In this document: positions 31,612 to 38,625 of the stretch, one piece after another | How the letters are laid out: each line of letters begins with the position of its first letter | Position numbering within the stretch: position 1 is the stretch's first letter | Assembly: GCA_964510855.1 (NCBI GenBank) | Contig: CAZEDB010000014.1 | Coordinates: forward strand, 1 to 38,625 | Direction: 5' to 3' | Length of the DNA stretch: 38,625 nucleotides | Source: UBA8828 sp964510855 | GTDB taxonomy: Bacteria > Verrucomicrobiota > Verrucomicrobiia > Opitutales > UBA953 | Notes under the pieces: model-generated | Database searches by the model: none | Told to the model about the DNA's origin: nothing | Seen by the model: only the letters and a program-made list of their open reading frames with translations | Position numbers and translations under genes: made by a program

Positions 31612-31618
31612 GTGTTCA
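31605..31618. promoter_or_regulatory. SOS-type (LexA-like) box upstream of recA
   Basis: TGAAC-AAGT-GTTCA, a palindrome with 5-bp arms and a 4-bp spacer. The same core, with spacer AAAT, is at 747-760. The position before recA makes a LexA operator the natural reading. A search by eye found no other TGAAC-N4-GTTCA in the window. Confidence 0.75.
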
Positions 31619-31746
31619 CTATAGGGTGTTTTCTCTGAGGTTTTATCGGCATTTCATGGGGTTATCCCCCTAGGAGGCGGCCTGGGTCTTAAGGGCCTTA
31701 GTGTCGCCGTCTTGCCCTCGGCTGGGAGCTCTATCAGCGTGTGCCC

Positions 31747-32247
31747 ATGCGTCTTTATCTACTCCGCCACGCTGAGGCTGCGCCGGGAATTCCTGATGCC
31801 GGGCGCTTACTCACTGAGCGAGGGTATGAGCAGATAGATGCTTTAGCAGCTACCTTGGATTGGACCTTTCTCAACGACCTAAAGCAGGTCGAACACAGTG
31901 GGCTGGTTCGTGCTCGCCAGACCGGCGAGCGCTTACTGGCCCAACTTAAATCCAAGGTGCCTCTGCAGGTGAGGCCCGGTCTCAGGCCTAACGATGACCC
32001 CGTCCTACTTGGCTTAGATTTAGCGGTCTGTAAGGATGATCGCCTCTTGGTGGGTCACAACCCCCACCTAGCAAGACTTGGTGGTATGTTGCTAGCGGGT
32101 GCGGGACAAGAGGTGCCTCTGGTTTTGAAAAAAGCCGGCCTCATCGGTCTCGAGCGTCAGCGTACTGCGAGTAAAGAAAAACCCTTTGGTCAGTGGACCT
32201 TGCTTTGGATGATCTCTCCAGGCCGCTTTGCTAAAGCTCCGGCATGA
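31747..32247 (+). CDS. sixA: SixA-like phosphohistidine phosphatase
   Basis: A 166-residue histidine phosphatase of the phosphoglycerate mutase superfamily. ATG 31747 is preferred over a GTG at 31741. The catalytic RHAEA is at about residues 8-12, HSGLVRARQTGERL follows, and the second His is in LLVGHNPHLARLGGML. In E. coli SixA removes phosphate from histidine of phosphotransfer domains. Its stop overlaps the next gene's ATG by 4 bp. Confidence 0.88.
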   Translation: MRLYLLRHAEAAPGIPDAGRLLTERGYEQIDALAATLDWTFLNDLKQVEHSGLVRARQTGERLLAQLKSKVPLQVRPGLRPNDDPVLLGLDLAVCKDDRLLVGHNPHLARLGGMLLAGAGQEVPLVLKKAGLIGLERQRTASKEKPFGQWTLLWMISPGRFAKAPA

Positions 32248-32822
32248 CGTTCCCCATAACACGGGCTTTATGGATTTGGACTGGGGTTGGCTTAGGCCAT
32301 CTCGCAGCCCTTGGCTTGGTATGGGGTTCTGCACTTCAAACCGGAAGCAAGGGTGAGGGAATTTTGTTGGTCACGTTGCTTAGTAAGGATGCTGAACCCG
32401 CTATAGTATCTGCGAGTCCCTTGCCTAGTTTAACTCCCCCTCCATCGCTTCCGCCAGCCGTCGAACCGCGCACGATTACGCAAAAGGGTCCTGCCGAGCT
32501 CGTAGCTGCGCAACCCTCTGTGGCCTTACCAGCGCCGCAACTGGCCAACTCGGTATTACCAGCGCGATTCATCCGCAGGGTAGAACCGATTTACCCTCGT
32601 TCGGCTCGACTGGCTGGCCAAGAAGGATCCGTACGTCTGCGTTTAAATCTTTCAGCACAAGGACAACTCGCCGCGATTGAAATTCGTGAATCTTCGGGAA
32701 GCCCTGCGCTTGATGCGGCCGCCCTAGCGGCGGCGCAAGCTTCTGCCTTTGCCCCCGCAGAGTCCGAGGGGCGCCCAGTGGATTCAGAAACCGAAGCTAC
32801 TTACCGCTTTAAGTTGCGCTAA
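32244..32822 (+). CDS. tonB: TonB-family energy-transducing protein
   Basis: A 192-residue protein with one N-terminal membrane helix (about residues 8-28), a Pro/Ser-rich periplasmic linker (PLPSLTPPPSLPPAVEP), and a TonB C-terminal domain: PIYPRSARLAGQEGSVRLRL and SGSPALDAAALAAAQASAF. It would pass energy to outer-membrane receptors or act in another envelope role. No ExbB or ExbD is near, so it must borrow them from elsewhere. The ATGA overlap with sixA couples the two. Confidence 0.88.
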   Translation: MTFPITRALWIWTGVGLGHLAALGLVWGSALQTGSKGEGILLVTLLSKDAEPAIVSASPLPSLTPPPSLPPAVEPRTITQKGPAELVAAQPSVALPAPQLANSVLPARFIRRVEPIYPRSARLAGQEGSVRLRLNLSAQGQLAAIEIRESSGSPALDAAALAAAQASAFAPAESEGRPVDSETEATYRFKLR

Positions 32823-32833
32823 GGTGTTAGCGC
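32816..32833. terminator. Hairpin holding both convergent stop codons
   Basis: GCGCTAA, loop GGTG, TTAGCGC: a 7-bp perfect stem. The TAA of tonB (32820-32822) is in one arm and the stop of the opposite gene (32829-32827) in the other. No T-run follows. It could stop both transcripts, or merely be a compact symmetry. Confidence 0.45.
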
Positions 32834-33600
32834 GACTCGTCGAACTTCCAGGCTCGCACCCAGTCGATTTCAAACCATGCGGTGGAAGTCGCTTTAGGTC
32901 CGTAGCCCCCTTCTGGGACTTTACCTGCCCAGCCGCCATCAACAACTTCGCTACTGATGATGAGGTGTTGAGGCGCGTCTGAAATAGGAACTTCTTTGGG
33001 AGCCTGCCAAATGAACGCCCCATCATAAAAGAAGCGGTAGCCTGCGTCGGACCACTCGAGACCATAGGTATGCCAACCTTGATTAGCGGGCCGAGCAGGT
33101 TTTTGACGCTTGGTAGCGGTGCGTTGATGGGGCGCCCCGTAGCCTCCCCAGTGAATCGTGGTATCAAAATCGCCACCGAATTTATGCAGGTGCTCGACGA
33201 TATCGAGTTCGAGGCCATCGACATCGGCTTTCGCTGGATCTTTGCTTTTTCCAAAGGTCATGGGCATGGACCAAAAGGCTGACCACATCCCCGGGACAGT
33301 AGAAAAGCGCAGACGGGCTTCAAAGCGGCCGTGTACTTGCTGGTGTTTTCGGGCGCTGGTTAAGAAGCCAGTGTAGTGTTTGCCTTCTTCGGTAAAGGTG
33401 GTGATGCGCAGAATCCCGTTCTTAAGCGTTAAAGCACGGGCGGTATTAAAGGCGCCCTTGCGAGGTTCTTCTTGCACGGCCCATTTCGTAGCATCGACTT
33501 CTGTGCCCTCAAATTCGTCGACGAAGGAAGGGGACATCCCCGTTGGGTTCGGAACGGAAGCAAAAGCCGCTAAGGGCAGAGCGAGCAAGATGAGGCGCAT
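32827..33600 (-). CDS. Secreted glycoside hydrolase family 16 enzyme
   Basis: A 257-residue protein from ATG 33600-33598 with a signal peptide (MRLILLALPLAAFA). An upstream start at 33648 would add 16 residues before it. The GH16 catalytic motif ELDIVE is present (ExDxxE), flanked by FSTVPGMWSAFWSMP and HWGGYGAP, as in beta-glucanases, agarases and related enzymes. It would cut a beta-linked polysaccharide outside the cytoplasm. The substrate cannot be told from sequence. It converges on tonB, with stop codons sharing a hairpin. Confidence 0.92.
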   Translation of the reverse strand: MRLILLALPLAAFASVPNPTGMSPSFVDEFEGTEVDATKWAVQEEPRKGAFNTARALTLKNGILRITTFTEEGKHYTGFLTSARKHQQVHGRFEARLRFSTVPGMWSAFWSMPMTFGKSKDPAKADVDGLELDIVEHLHKFGGDFDTTIHWGGYGAPHQRTATKRQKPARPANQGWHTYGLEWSDAGYRFFYDGAFIWQAPKEVPISDAPQHLIISSEVVDGGWAGKVPEGGYGPKATSTAWFEIDWVRAWKFDESR

Positions 33601-33678
33601 GTATTTCAGATGGAGATTGGGTGACAAAGTGCAACACCTGCCTTGCACCCCGCGAGCGGCTAACCAATCCTTCTGTTT

Positions 33679-34719
33679 ATGCGCGTCATGCTCGCCGCAT
33701 CTAATTTGGGTTGTAACGGTGCGGTGGTATATGCCCGTCGCCTCTTACCTTTATTGGCCGAACGTGGGCATCAGGTATGGCTAGCGGCGCATCGTGATTC
33801 TTGGATTGCCCAGGAAACACGCCACGAAGTCGCTTTATACCATACGGATTTTTCTCGCTGGCCTTTAACTGAACTCAAGCGCTGTGCGAATTTTTGTCAG
33901 CAACACGACATCCAGATTTTTCATTCCCATTTAACGCGCGCGAGTAACTTCGGAGTTTTTCTCCAAGCCCTCTACGGCATTCCTAGCCTGGCACATTTAC
34001 ACGCCAACCATTTACAATTGCACCCCTGGTTTCATCGCAAGGTGGTGGCCGTATCAGAAGACACGCTTAAGCGTTGGCGCGGGCGTGGAGTAGGTTTAGG
34101 TCAGCGAGGTAGGGTGCTGCCAAATTTTGTCGACCCACACGCTTTTGCTCCGGCCAGCGGCGAAGATCGTCTCCGCTCGATTCTAGGAGTGTCTGCGGAA
34201 ACGCCTGTATTACTGGTGGTTGGTACGGTGAACCGACGTAAGGGTCAGGATTTAGCGGTCCGTGCTCTTCCGCTGATACGTCAGCATTTTCCGAGCACGG
34301 TACTCGCTTTAGTGGGAGGGGGCGCGTTGCCTGAGGAACTTATCTCAACTCCTGGCTTAGTACAGTTGGGTCACCGGACCGATATTGCTGAGCTCTTGCC
34401 TTGGGCAACGCTTAGTATTGTGCCCTCGCGCGACGAGCCGTTTGGTTTGGCTGCGATTGAGGCGATGGCCTGCGGCGTCCCCGTTTTAACTTCAGGCGCA
34501 GGTGGGCTCAGAGAAGTTGTAGCTGGTGGTGCGGGCGCGACTTTCCGCTGCGATGATTTCGAAGATTTAGCGCATCATAGCATCCGACTTCTACGCGATG
34601 CATCCGAGCGTCGACTCCTCATTGCGGCCGGTCATCAACGCGTTCATCAGCATTATCTGCCCGCGCCCCATCTTGCGGCGCTGGAAGTTATTTACGAAGA
34701 ACTCGTGGGCGCCGCGTAG
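33679..34719 (+). CDS. Glycosyltransferase of GT4 type
   Basis: A 346-residue GT-B fold glycosyltransferase with no membrane segment. The N-terminal domain (MRVMLAASNLGCNGAVVYAR) accepts the acceptor and the C-terminal domain (VGTVNRRKGQDLAVRALPLI ... PSRDEPFGLAAIEAMACG) binds the nucleotide sugar. The E-x7-E motif (EPFGLAAIE) is complete. Cell-envelope sugar assembly is plausible, since the next gene is a lipid A-type acyltransferase. It is convergent with that gene and their 3' ends overlap by 28 bp. Confidence 0.9.
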   Translation: MRVMLAASNLGCNGAVVYARRLLPLLAERGHQVWLAAHRDSWIAQETRHEVALYHTDFSRWPLTELKRCANFCQQHDIQIFHSHLTRASNFGVFLQALYGIPSLAHLHANHLQLHPWFHRKVVAVSEDTLKRWRGRGVGLGQRGRVLPNFVDPHAFAPASGEDRLRSILGVSAETPVLLVVGTVNRRKGQDLAVRALPLIRQHFPSTVLALVGGGALPEELISTPGLVQLGHRTDIAELLPWATLSIVPSRDEPFGLAAIEAMACGVPVLTSGAGGLREVVAGGAGATFRCDDFEDLAHHSIRLLRDASERRLLIAAGHQRVHQHYLPAPHLAALEVIYEELVGAA

Positions 34720-35618
34720 GCGTCTTGCATACCTTCGCGGGCTTTGAAACGCCGATGTACCCAGAGGTATTGTTCGGGGGCACGGCAGACCGCCTGTTCC
34801 AGCCCCGCAACTAGCTTGAGGGTGTCGTCCACCGCGTTACCCGAAGGAATGCCTTCTGGGGCTGGAGCAATGACGAGTCGATAGACACCATCGTCTTGGC
34901 GATGAGCGTAAAATGTGAAGACCGCAGCACCGGTCATTTCCGCAAGGCGTGCGGTGGCGGTGTTGGTTATGCAAGGTTCGCCAAAGAAAGGGAGGAGTTC
35001 GGATTGGGCGGTGCGTTTGCCTTGATCGGGGGCATACCAAACAATTTCACCTTCACGTAGGGCACGGACAAAACTTTTCAAATCGCCCATTTCGATGGCC
35101 CGATTCGTCCAACTCGTACGGTGCTCTCGCAATATTTTGGCGAGAAGGGCGTTGTTTGGATTACGATACAGACAGCTGAGAGGTTGCTGTAAGCTTAGCA
35201 TCCGACCCGTGATTTCAAGGGTCGTAAAATGGCCGGAAACGAGCAGCACGCCCTTGCCGCGCTGGGCTGCGGCACGCAAGAGGTCTAAGCCTTCAATCTC
35301 GTGGGGCGGGAGTTTGTTGGTACTACGCCACCAACAGCGACCAACTTCAAAAAGAGCGAGCACCAAGGATTGGTAATGACGGCGCGCGATTTTATTGCGC
35401 TCTGCCACACTCCACTGAGGGAAGCACAGCTTAAGATTGGTTTCAACCACGCTGCGGCGAATGCGAATGAGGTGATAGCCTAAACTTCCTACGAGTTGTG
35501 CTAACCCGCGCTGCCATGACCAAGGTAGAAAACTTATTGGCCAAAGAATAGCGAGAGCGAGCCAAGTGGGCCAAAAGCGCACGCTGAGTAAAGAGGGCTG
35601 AGGCGATGCGGTTGTCAC
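34692..35618 (-). CDS. Lipid A-type (LpxL/HtrB-like) acyltransferase
   Basis: A 308-residue membrane-bound acyltransferase with a GTG start. The N-terminal segment (FWPTWLALAILWPISFLPW) anchors it. The HX4E catalytic motif is GHFTTLE, and YAPDQGKRTAQSELLPFFG and FTFYAHRQDDGVYRL are typical of the LpxL/LpxM group. It probably adds a secondary acyl chain to lipid A or a related lipid. Its start lies 28 bp after the upstream YdjM-type gene on the same strand, so the two may be cotranscribed. The chain length and substrate are unknown. Confidence 0.88.
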   Translation of the reverse strand: MTTASPQPSLLSVRFWPTWLALAILWPISFLPWSWQRGLAQLVGSLGYHLIRIRRSVVETNLKLCFPQWSVAERNKIARRHYQSLVLALFEVGRCWWRSTNKLPPHEIEGLDLLRAAAQRGKGVLLVSGHFTTLEITGRMLSLQQPLSCLYRNPNNALLAKILREHRTSWTNRAIEMGDLKSFVRALREGEIVWYAPDQGKRTAQSELLPFFGEPCITNTATARLAEMTGAAVFTFYAHRQDDGVYRLVIAPAPEGIPSGNAVDDTLKLVAGLEQAVCRAPEQYLWVHRRFKAREGMQDAYAAPTSSS

Positions 35619-35646
35619 TTAGGCGAAGAGGGCACCAAGAAACCAA

Positions 35647-36651
35647 TCACTTTATGGGTCTGCCGAGCAAGAGGGATCCCAAAGTTTCCCAATCACCCTC
35701 GCGAATACGCCGGTCCATGCGCATTTCAAAATGAGCGGGCTCGCCGGTTTTAAAGTGTACGGCCCAAAGTGGGTCAGCCCGAAGAGGAATCATGGCAAAA
35801 CGAATATCACCCACCAGCGTGCCGCCGTCTTCGGCTAGTTGGACGCTATTCCATCCCCCTGTGAAGCGGGAGAAGTCCTCAAGTAACCGTCGGGCTCGCG
35901 TGCCAACTAGGGGAGTTAAGGGATTATCTGTCTGCCAGACTTTTCGTGATTCACCAGGAGTGATGATGGCCTCTCCGCCTAAGCCGACGCGAATGGCCGC
36001 AGTATGCCATTGGCCGTCCGCTTCCCAAATACCGCGCCAGAGCACCAGATTTGAAATGGTGGGCTTTACGGCGAGGCGAGTGGGTTGAATTCCAAGATGA
36101 GCCAGCAGCGCATCTTCGGCTCGCCCTTGTTGAAATCTACCAAGGCCTGCGTAGAAAATAAACCAGGCGGTACCCAAAATTGCCAAGGTGCGTGATTCGC
36201 GCTTCCAAGCTAAAATAGCTAAGACGATGAGGGGCAGGGTGAGCGAGATATCGATAATGGGTAAAGAGTCCCAGGCGATGCGGGCCTCTGAAAAAGGCCA
36301 AAGGATCAACGTCCCATAACTGGTACAGGCGTCGTTAAGTACATGCGATAAACCAGCGGCGAGGGCAGGGGGATAGAGATCTGACCAACGGCTGCCGCGA
36401 CGCCGCCAAAAAAGATAAGCAATCGTGGCTGCAATTGCAGCGAGCAGAGGCCACAGTAATAGACTGTGTGAAAAGTGGCGATGCCACCTAAACGCCATCA
36501 AGGGATCATCCGTTGAGCGTAGGAGTAAATCGACATCGGGTAGTTCAGAAGCAATCAGTACGGCTACCACGGTGGCTGCCATAGGCGCACTTTTCTGCCG
36601 GGCCGCAAGGCCTGCGCAGAGCCCAAGGGCAGCATGCGTCAGATTATCCAT
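35647..36651 (-). CDS. YdjM-type membrane-bound metal-dependent hydrolase
   Basis: A 334-residue integral membrane protein from ATG 36651-36649 (an upstream start adds 12 residues). It begins MDNLTHAALGLCAGL, with metal-binding His/Asp patterns: ASELPDVDLL, WHRHFSHSLLLW and LSHVLNDACTSYG. These mark the YdjM/DUF457 family, whose exact reaction is unknown. About four or five hydrophobic helices fill residues 10-190; the remaining 140 residues are soluble. It would be transcribed together with the acyltransferase. Confidence 0.85.
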   Translation of the reverse strand: MDNLTHAALGLCAGLAARQKSAPMAATVVAVLIASELPDVDLLLRSTDDPLMAFRWHRHFSHSLLLWPLLAAIAATIAYLFWRRRGSRWSDLYPPALAAGLSHVLNDACTSYGTLILWPFSEARIAWDSLPIIDISLTLPLIVLAILAWKRESRTLAILGTAWFIFYAGLGRFQQGRAEDALLAHLGIQPTRLAVKPTISNLVLWRGIWEADGQWHTAAIRVGLGGEAIITPGESRKVWQTDNPLTPLVGTRARRLLEDFSRFTGGWNSVQLAEDGGTLVGDIRFAMIPLRADPLWAVHFKTGEPAHFEMRMDRRIREGDWETLGSLLLGRPIK

Positions 36652-36740
36652 AACGCTTTCATTTGAGGGTTTTTTGACGATTAGCAACGACCCTCGCTTG
36701 ACCCCATAGGCGAGCTGCTAAGACTTTCGTCTCTCCTCCC

Positions 36741-37595
36741 ATGCGTTTCGGCCTCAATACCTTCCTTTATACCAGCCCTTTTACTACCCAGCAGGCGCCT
36801 AAGCTGTTTAGTCAATTTGCCCGCTGGGGTTTTGCCTGCGTGGAAATCGCGGTCGAAGACCCTGCCCACATCGACCCGGCTAAAGTGCGAGCCGCCGCCG
36901 ACAAAGCAGGTATCGCGATTGGTGCCGTTTGTGCGGCGATGGGACCAGGACGAGACTTTCGTGGTACAGCGACCGCACAAAAAACCGCCCAAACTTATCT
37001 GCGTGCCTTAGTCGACCAAGCGGTTGCTCTCGGTGCCCCTCGTATCACCGGGCCGCTTTATTCAGTAGTCGGTCTTACCGGGGCGCATGATGAGCGCACC
37101 AAGCGAGAACATTTCAAAAGTGTGGTTAAAAACTTACGTTCTTTAGGTACCTACGCCCGCGCGCGTGGCATCGAACTTTGCGTTGAGCCACTCAATCGTT
37201 TCGAGACCGATTTTCTTAATACCGTCGACCAAGGCCTCGCTTTAATGAAGGCAGTGGGCTTGCCCAACGTGAAGCTTCACTTGGATACCTTCCATATGAA
37301 CATTGAGGAGAAGAACCAAGCGGCTGCGATTCGTAAGGCGGGCCGCCACATTGGTCACTTCCACGCCTGCGGCACCGATCGCGGCATCCCGGGTGCTGAT
37401 GCCCTTGATTGGAAGGCGATTGCTGCAGCCTTAAAAGCCGTAGGCTACAAAGGGGATGTAGTGATTGAATCTTTCACCCCTGACGTGAAGGTGATTGCTC
37501 GTGCGGCTGCAATTTGGCGCACGATTGAGCCACGCAAAGATGATATTCCTACCAAAGGCTTAGCCAATCTCCGCAAAGCCTTTGGGCGTGGTTGA
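36741..37595 (+). CDS. Sugar phosphate isomerase/epimerase-like TIM-barrel protein
   Basis: A 284-residue protein of the xylose isomerase-like TIM-barrel group, close in pattern to D-psicose/D-tagatose 3-epimerases. Metal ligands are visible: Glu in CVEPLNRFETDF, Asp in LHLDTFHMNIEE, His in GHFHACGTDRG and Glu in VIESF. There is no signal peptide. The gene lies 47 bp before the ThuA-like gene, a pairing common in sugar-handling loci, though no other sugar genes are in view. The substrate is not determined. Confidence 0.88.
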   Translation: MRFGLNTFLYTSPFTTQQAPKLFSQFARWGFACVEIAVEDPAHIDPAKVRAAADKAGIAIGAVCAAMGPGRDFRGTATAQKTAQTYLRALVDQAVALGAPRITGPLYSVVGLTGAHDERTKREHFKSVVKNLRSLGTYARARGIELCVEPLNRFETDFLNTVDQGLALMKAVGLPNVKLHLDTFHMNIEEKNQAAAIRKAGRHIGHFHACGTDRGIPGADALDWKAIAAALKAVGYKGDVVIESFTPDVKVIARAAAIWRTIEPRKDDIPTKGLANLRKAFGRG

Positions 37596-37607
37596 TTTCA
37601 GCATGAA

Positions 37608-37634
37608 CTTTAAGGGCTGAGGGCTGTCTTAAAG
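37608..37634. other. Inverted repeat between the epimerase and ThuA-like genes
   Basis: CTTTAAG (37608-37614) and CTTAAAG (37628-37634) form an inverted repeat with a 13-base spacer, ending 8 bases before the next ATG. It could be an operator or a processing hairpin; nothing in the sequence decides. Confidence 0.3.
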
Positions 37635-37642
37635 ATTACCCC

Positions 37643-38572
37643 ATGCGCACCGTTCGCTTTCTTGCCTTAATCTTTCTCGCCGCAACCTCACTTGTCGCAG
37701 CTGAGAAGCGCAACGTCTTACTCATTGCTGGTCGCCCTAGTCACGGTCCAGGCGAACATGAGCATAATGCCGGCGTGCTGCTTTTAGCGAAGGGCTTGCG
37801 CGAGGGTGCCGCTCAGTTGGTTGAGGTTGATGTTGCGCTTAACGGTCAGTGGCCCTCGGCCGATCGAGTGGAAAAGGCGCACACTATTCTGATTTATTCT
37901 GATGGAGGCGGAGGGCATCCTGCACTTCCACATCTTGAGCAACTTTCGCGCAAGATGGCCGCAGGGTGCGGCCTGGTAGCGCTTCATTATGCGGTTGAGC
38001 CCGAATACGCCTGTGAAAATTGGGATGGTAAGTCGCAACCTCCTGCCCCCAATCGCTCCTCTAAAGGTCGCGGCGCCAAAGAGTTTAAGGAATGGCTGGG
38101 GGGTTATTTTGAACAGCACTGGTCGGTGAATCCGCATTGGTATGCCGATTTTAAACGCCTACCCGATCACCCCATCAGCCGCGGTGTTGTACCTTTCGGT
38201 GTGCAGGACGAATGGTATTTCAATATGCGCTTTAAGGACCGCATGGAAGGTGTGACCCCGATTCTCTCGGCAGTGGCTCCCGCTGCCACGATGTCGCGTG
38301 CCGATGGTCCGCATCAAGGTAATCCCGAGGTGCGAGCCAGTGTCGCGCGTGGGGATGCTCAAGTTGTGGCTTGGGCAGTCCAGCGTGCGGATGGTGGTCG
38401 CGGCTTCGGTTTCACTGGCGGCCACTTCCATAAAAATTGGGGCATCGATGCGCAGCGCATGCTGGTGCTGAATGCGATTCTTTGGACGGCAAAAGCCGAG
38501 GTGCCGAGTGCAGGTGTGGTTTCAAAAGTTACTCCAGAAGATCTCGCAGCTAATTTGGATAAGAAGCGCTGA
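37643..38572 (+). CDS. Secreted ThuA-like domain protein
   Basis: A 309-residue protein with a signal peptide (MRTVRFLALIFLAATSLVAA). The ThuA-like fold (glutamine amidotransferase-like) follows: NVLLIAGRPSHGPGEHEHN, then GLVALHYAVEP, DHPISRGVVPF and GFTGGHFHKNWG near the end. ThuA-like proteins in these bacteria are linked to trehalose or other sugar breakdown, but the activity is unclear. It probably belongs with the epimerase just upstream. Confidence 0.88.
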   Translation: MRTVRFLALIFLAATSLVAAEKRNVLLIAGRPSHGPGEHEHNAGVLLLAKGLREGAAQLVEVDVALNGQWPSADRVEKAHTILIYSDGGGGHPALPHLEQLSRKMAAGCGLVALHYAVEPEYACENWDGKSQPPAPNRSSKGRGAKEFKEWLGGYFEQHWSVNPHWYADFKRLPDHPISRGVVPFGVQDEWYFNMRFKDRMEGVTPILSAVAPAATMSRADGPHQGNPEVRASVARGDAQVVAWAVQRADGGRGFGFTGGHFHKNWGIDAQRMLVLNAILWTAKAEVPSAGVVSKVTPEDLAANLDKKR

Positions 38573-38593
38573 GGCTCGCATTGCCTCGGGTAG

Positions 38594-38614
38594 GGAGGTT
38601 GCTACGCAACCTCC
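38594..38614. terminator. Stem-loop after the ThuA-like gene
   Basis: GGAGGTTGC, loop TAC, GCAACCTCC: a 9-bp perfect stem with a 3-base loop, 21 bp after the stop codon. No T-run is visible before the window ends. It could be a terminator or a dispersed palindromic (REP-like) element. Confidence 0.5.
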
Positions 38615-38625
38615 GGGGCTGTTAA

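Overview
The window looks like chromosomal sequence of a Gram-negative bacterium, most likely of the phylum Verrucomicrobiota (Opitutae-like). This is an inference from gene content and style, not from a marker-gene search. Support includes a complete type II secretion pseudopilin set, a TonB-type protein, a lipid A-type acyltransferase, ThuA-like and sugar isomerase/epimerase-like proteins, an ebo cluster and a bacterial Tsr3-like protein. Two runs of exactly 100 N (11810-11909 and 30038-30137) show it is a draft scaffold.

Layout. Positions 1-763: an rmuC-like gene entering from the left edge and an unrecognised 175-residue protein, both on the minus strand, behind a palindrome that matches the one at recA. 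Positions 829-11406: a type II secretion system split into two convergent blocks, gspD-gspE-gspF on plus and an eight-gene chain (gspC-like, G, H, I, J, K, L, M) on minus. Positions 11407-12120: a non-coding stretch with 7-bp-periodic repeats, a scaffold gap and tRNA-Ser(CGA). Positions 12121-14271: an MFS transporter and a c-type cytochrome. Positions 14317-19995: a tightly packed ebo-type cluster (small protein, eboB, eboE, eboC, eboD, eboF). Positions 20023-20771: an AbrB/Doc toxin-antitoxin pair with its own promoter.

Positions 20778-29881 are mostly housekeeping: purC, a Tsr3-like protein, tcdA, a small membrane protein, prfA, a HAD hydrolase, ftsK, a beta-carbonic anhydrase and radC. 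Positions 29882-30465 are non-coding, with a 140-bp tract of 20 heptads, the second gap, an intrinsic terminator and a possible structured RNA. After that come recA with its terminator and SOS-type operator, sixA-tonB, a secreted GH16 enzyme, a GT4 glycosyltransferase, an LpxL-type acyltransferase, a YdjM-type membrane hydrolase, a sugar epimerase and a ThuA-like protein.

How the parts work together. The Gsp proteins would form an envelope secretion machine; prepilin peptidase (GspO) is not in this window. The ebo genes encode a set linked in other bacteria to handling or export of a specialised metabolite precursor; no partner biosynthetic genes are visible here. The shared palindrome suggests that recA and the 175-residue/rmuC unit belong to one DNA-damage regulon. 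The least explained features are the ebo cluster with a non-EboA first gene, the SOS-type boxes, the heptad repeats beside both gaps and the possible structured RNA upstream of the recA terminator.
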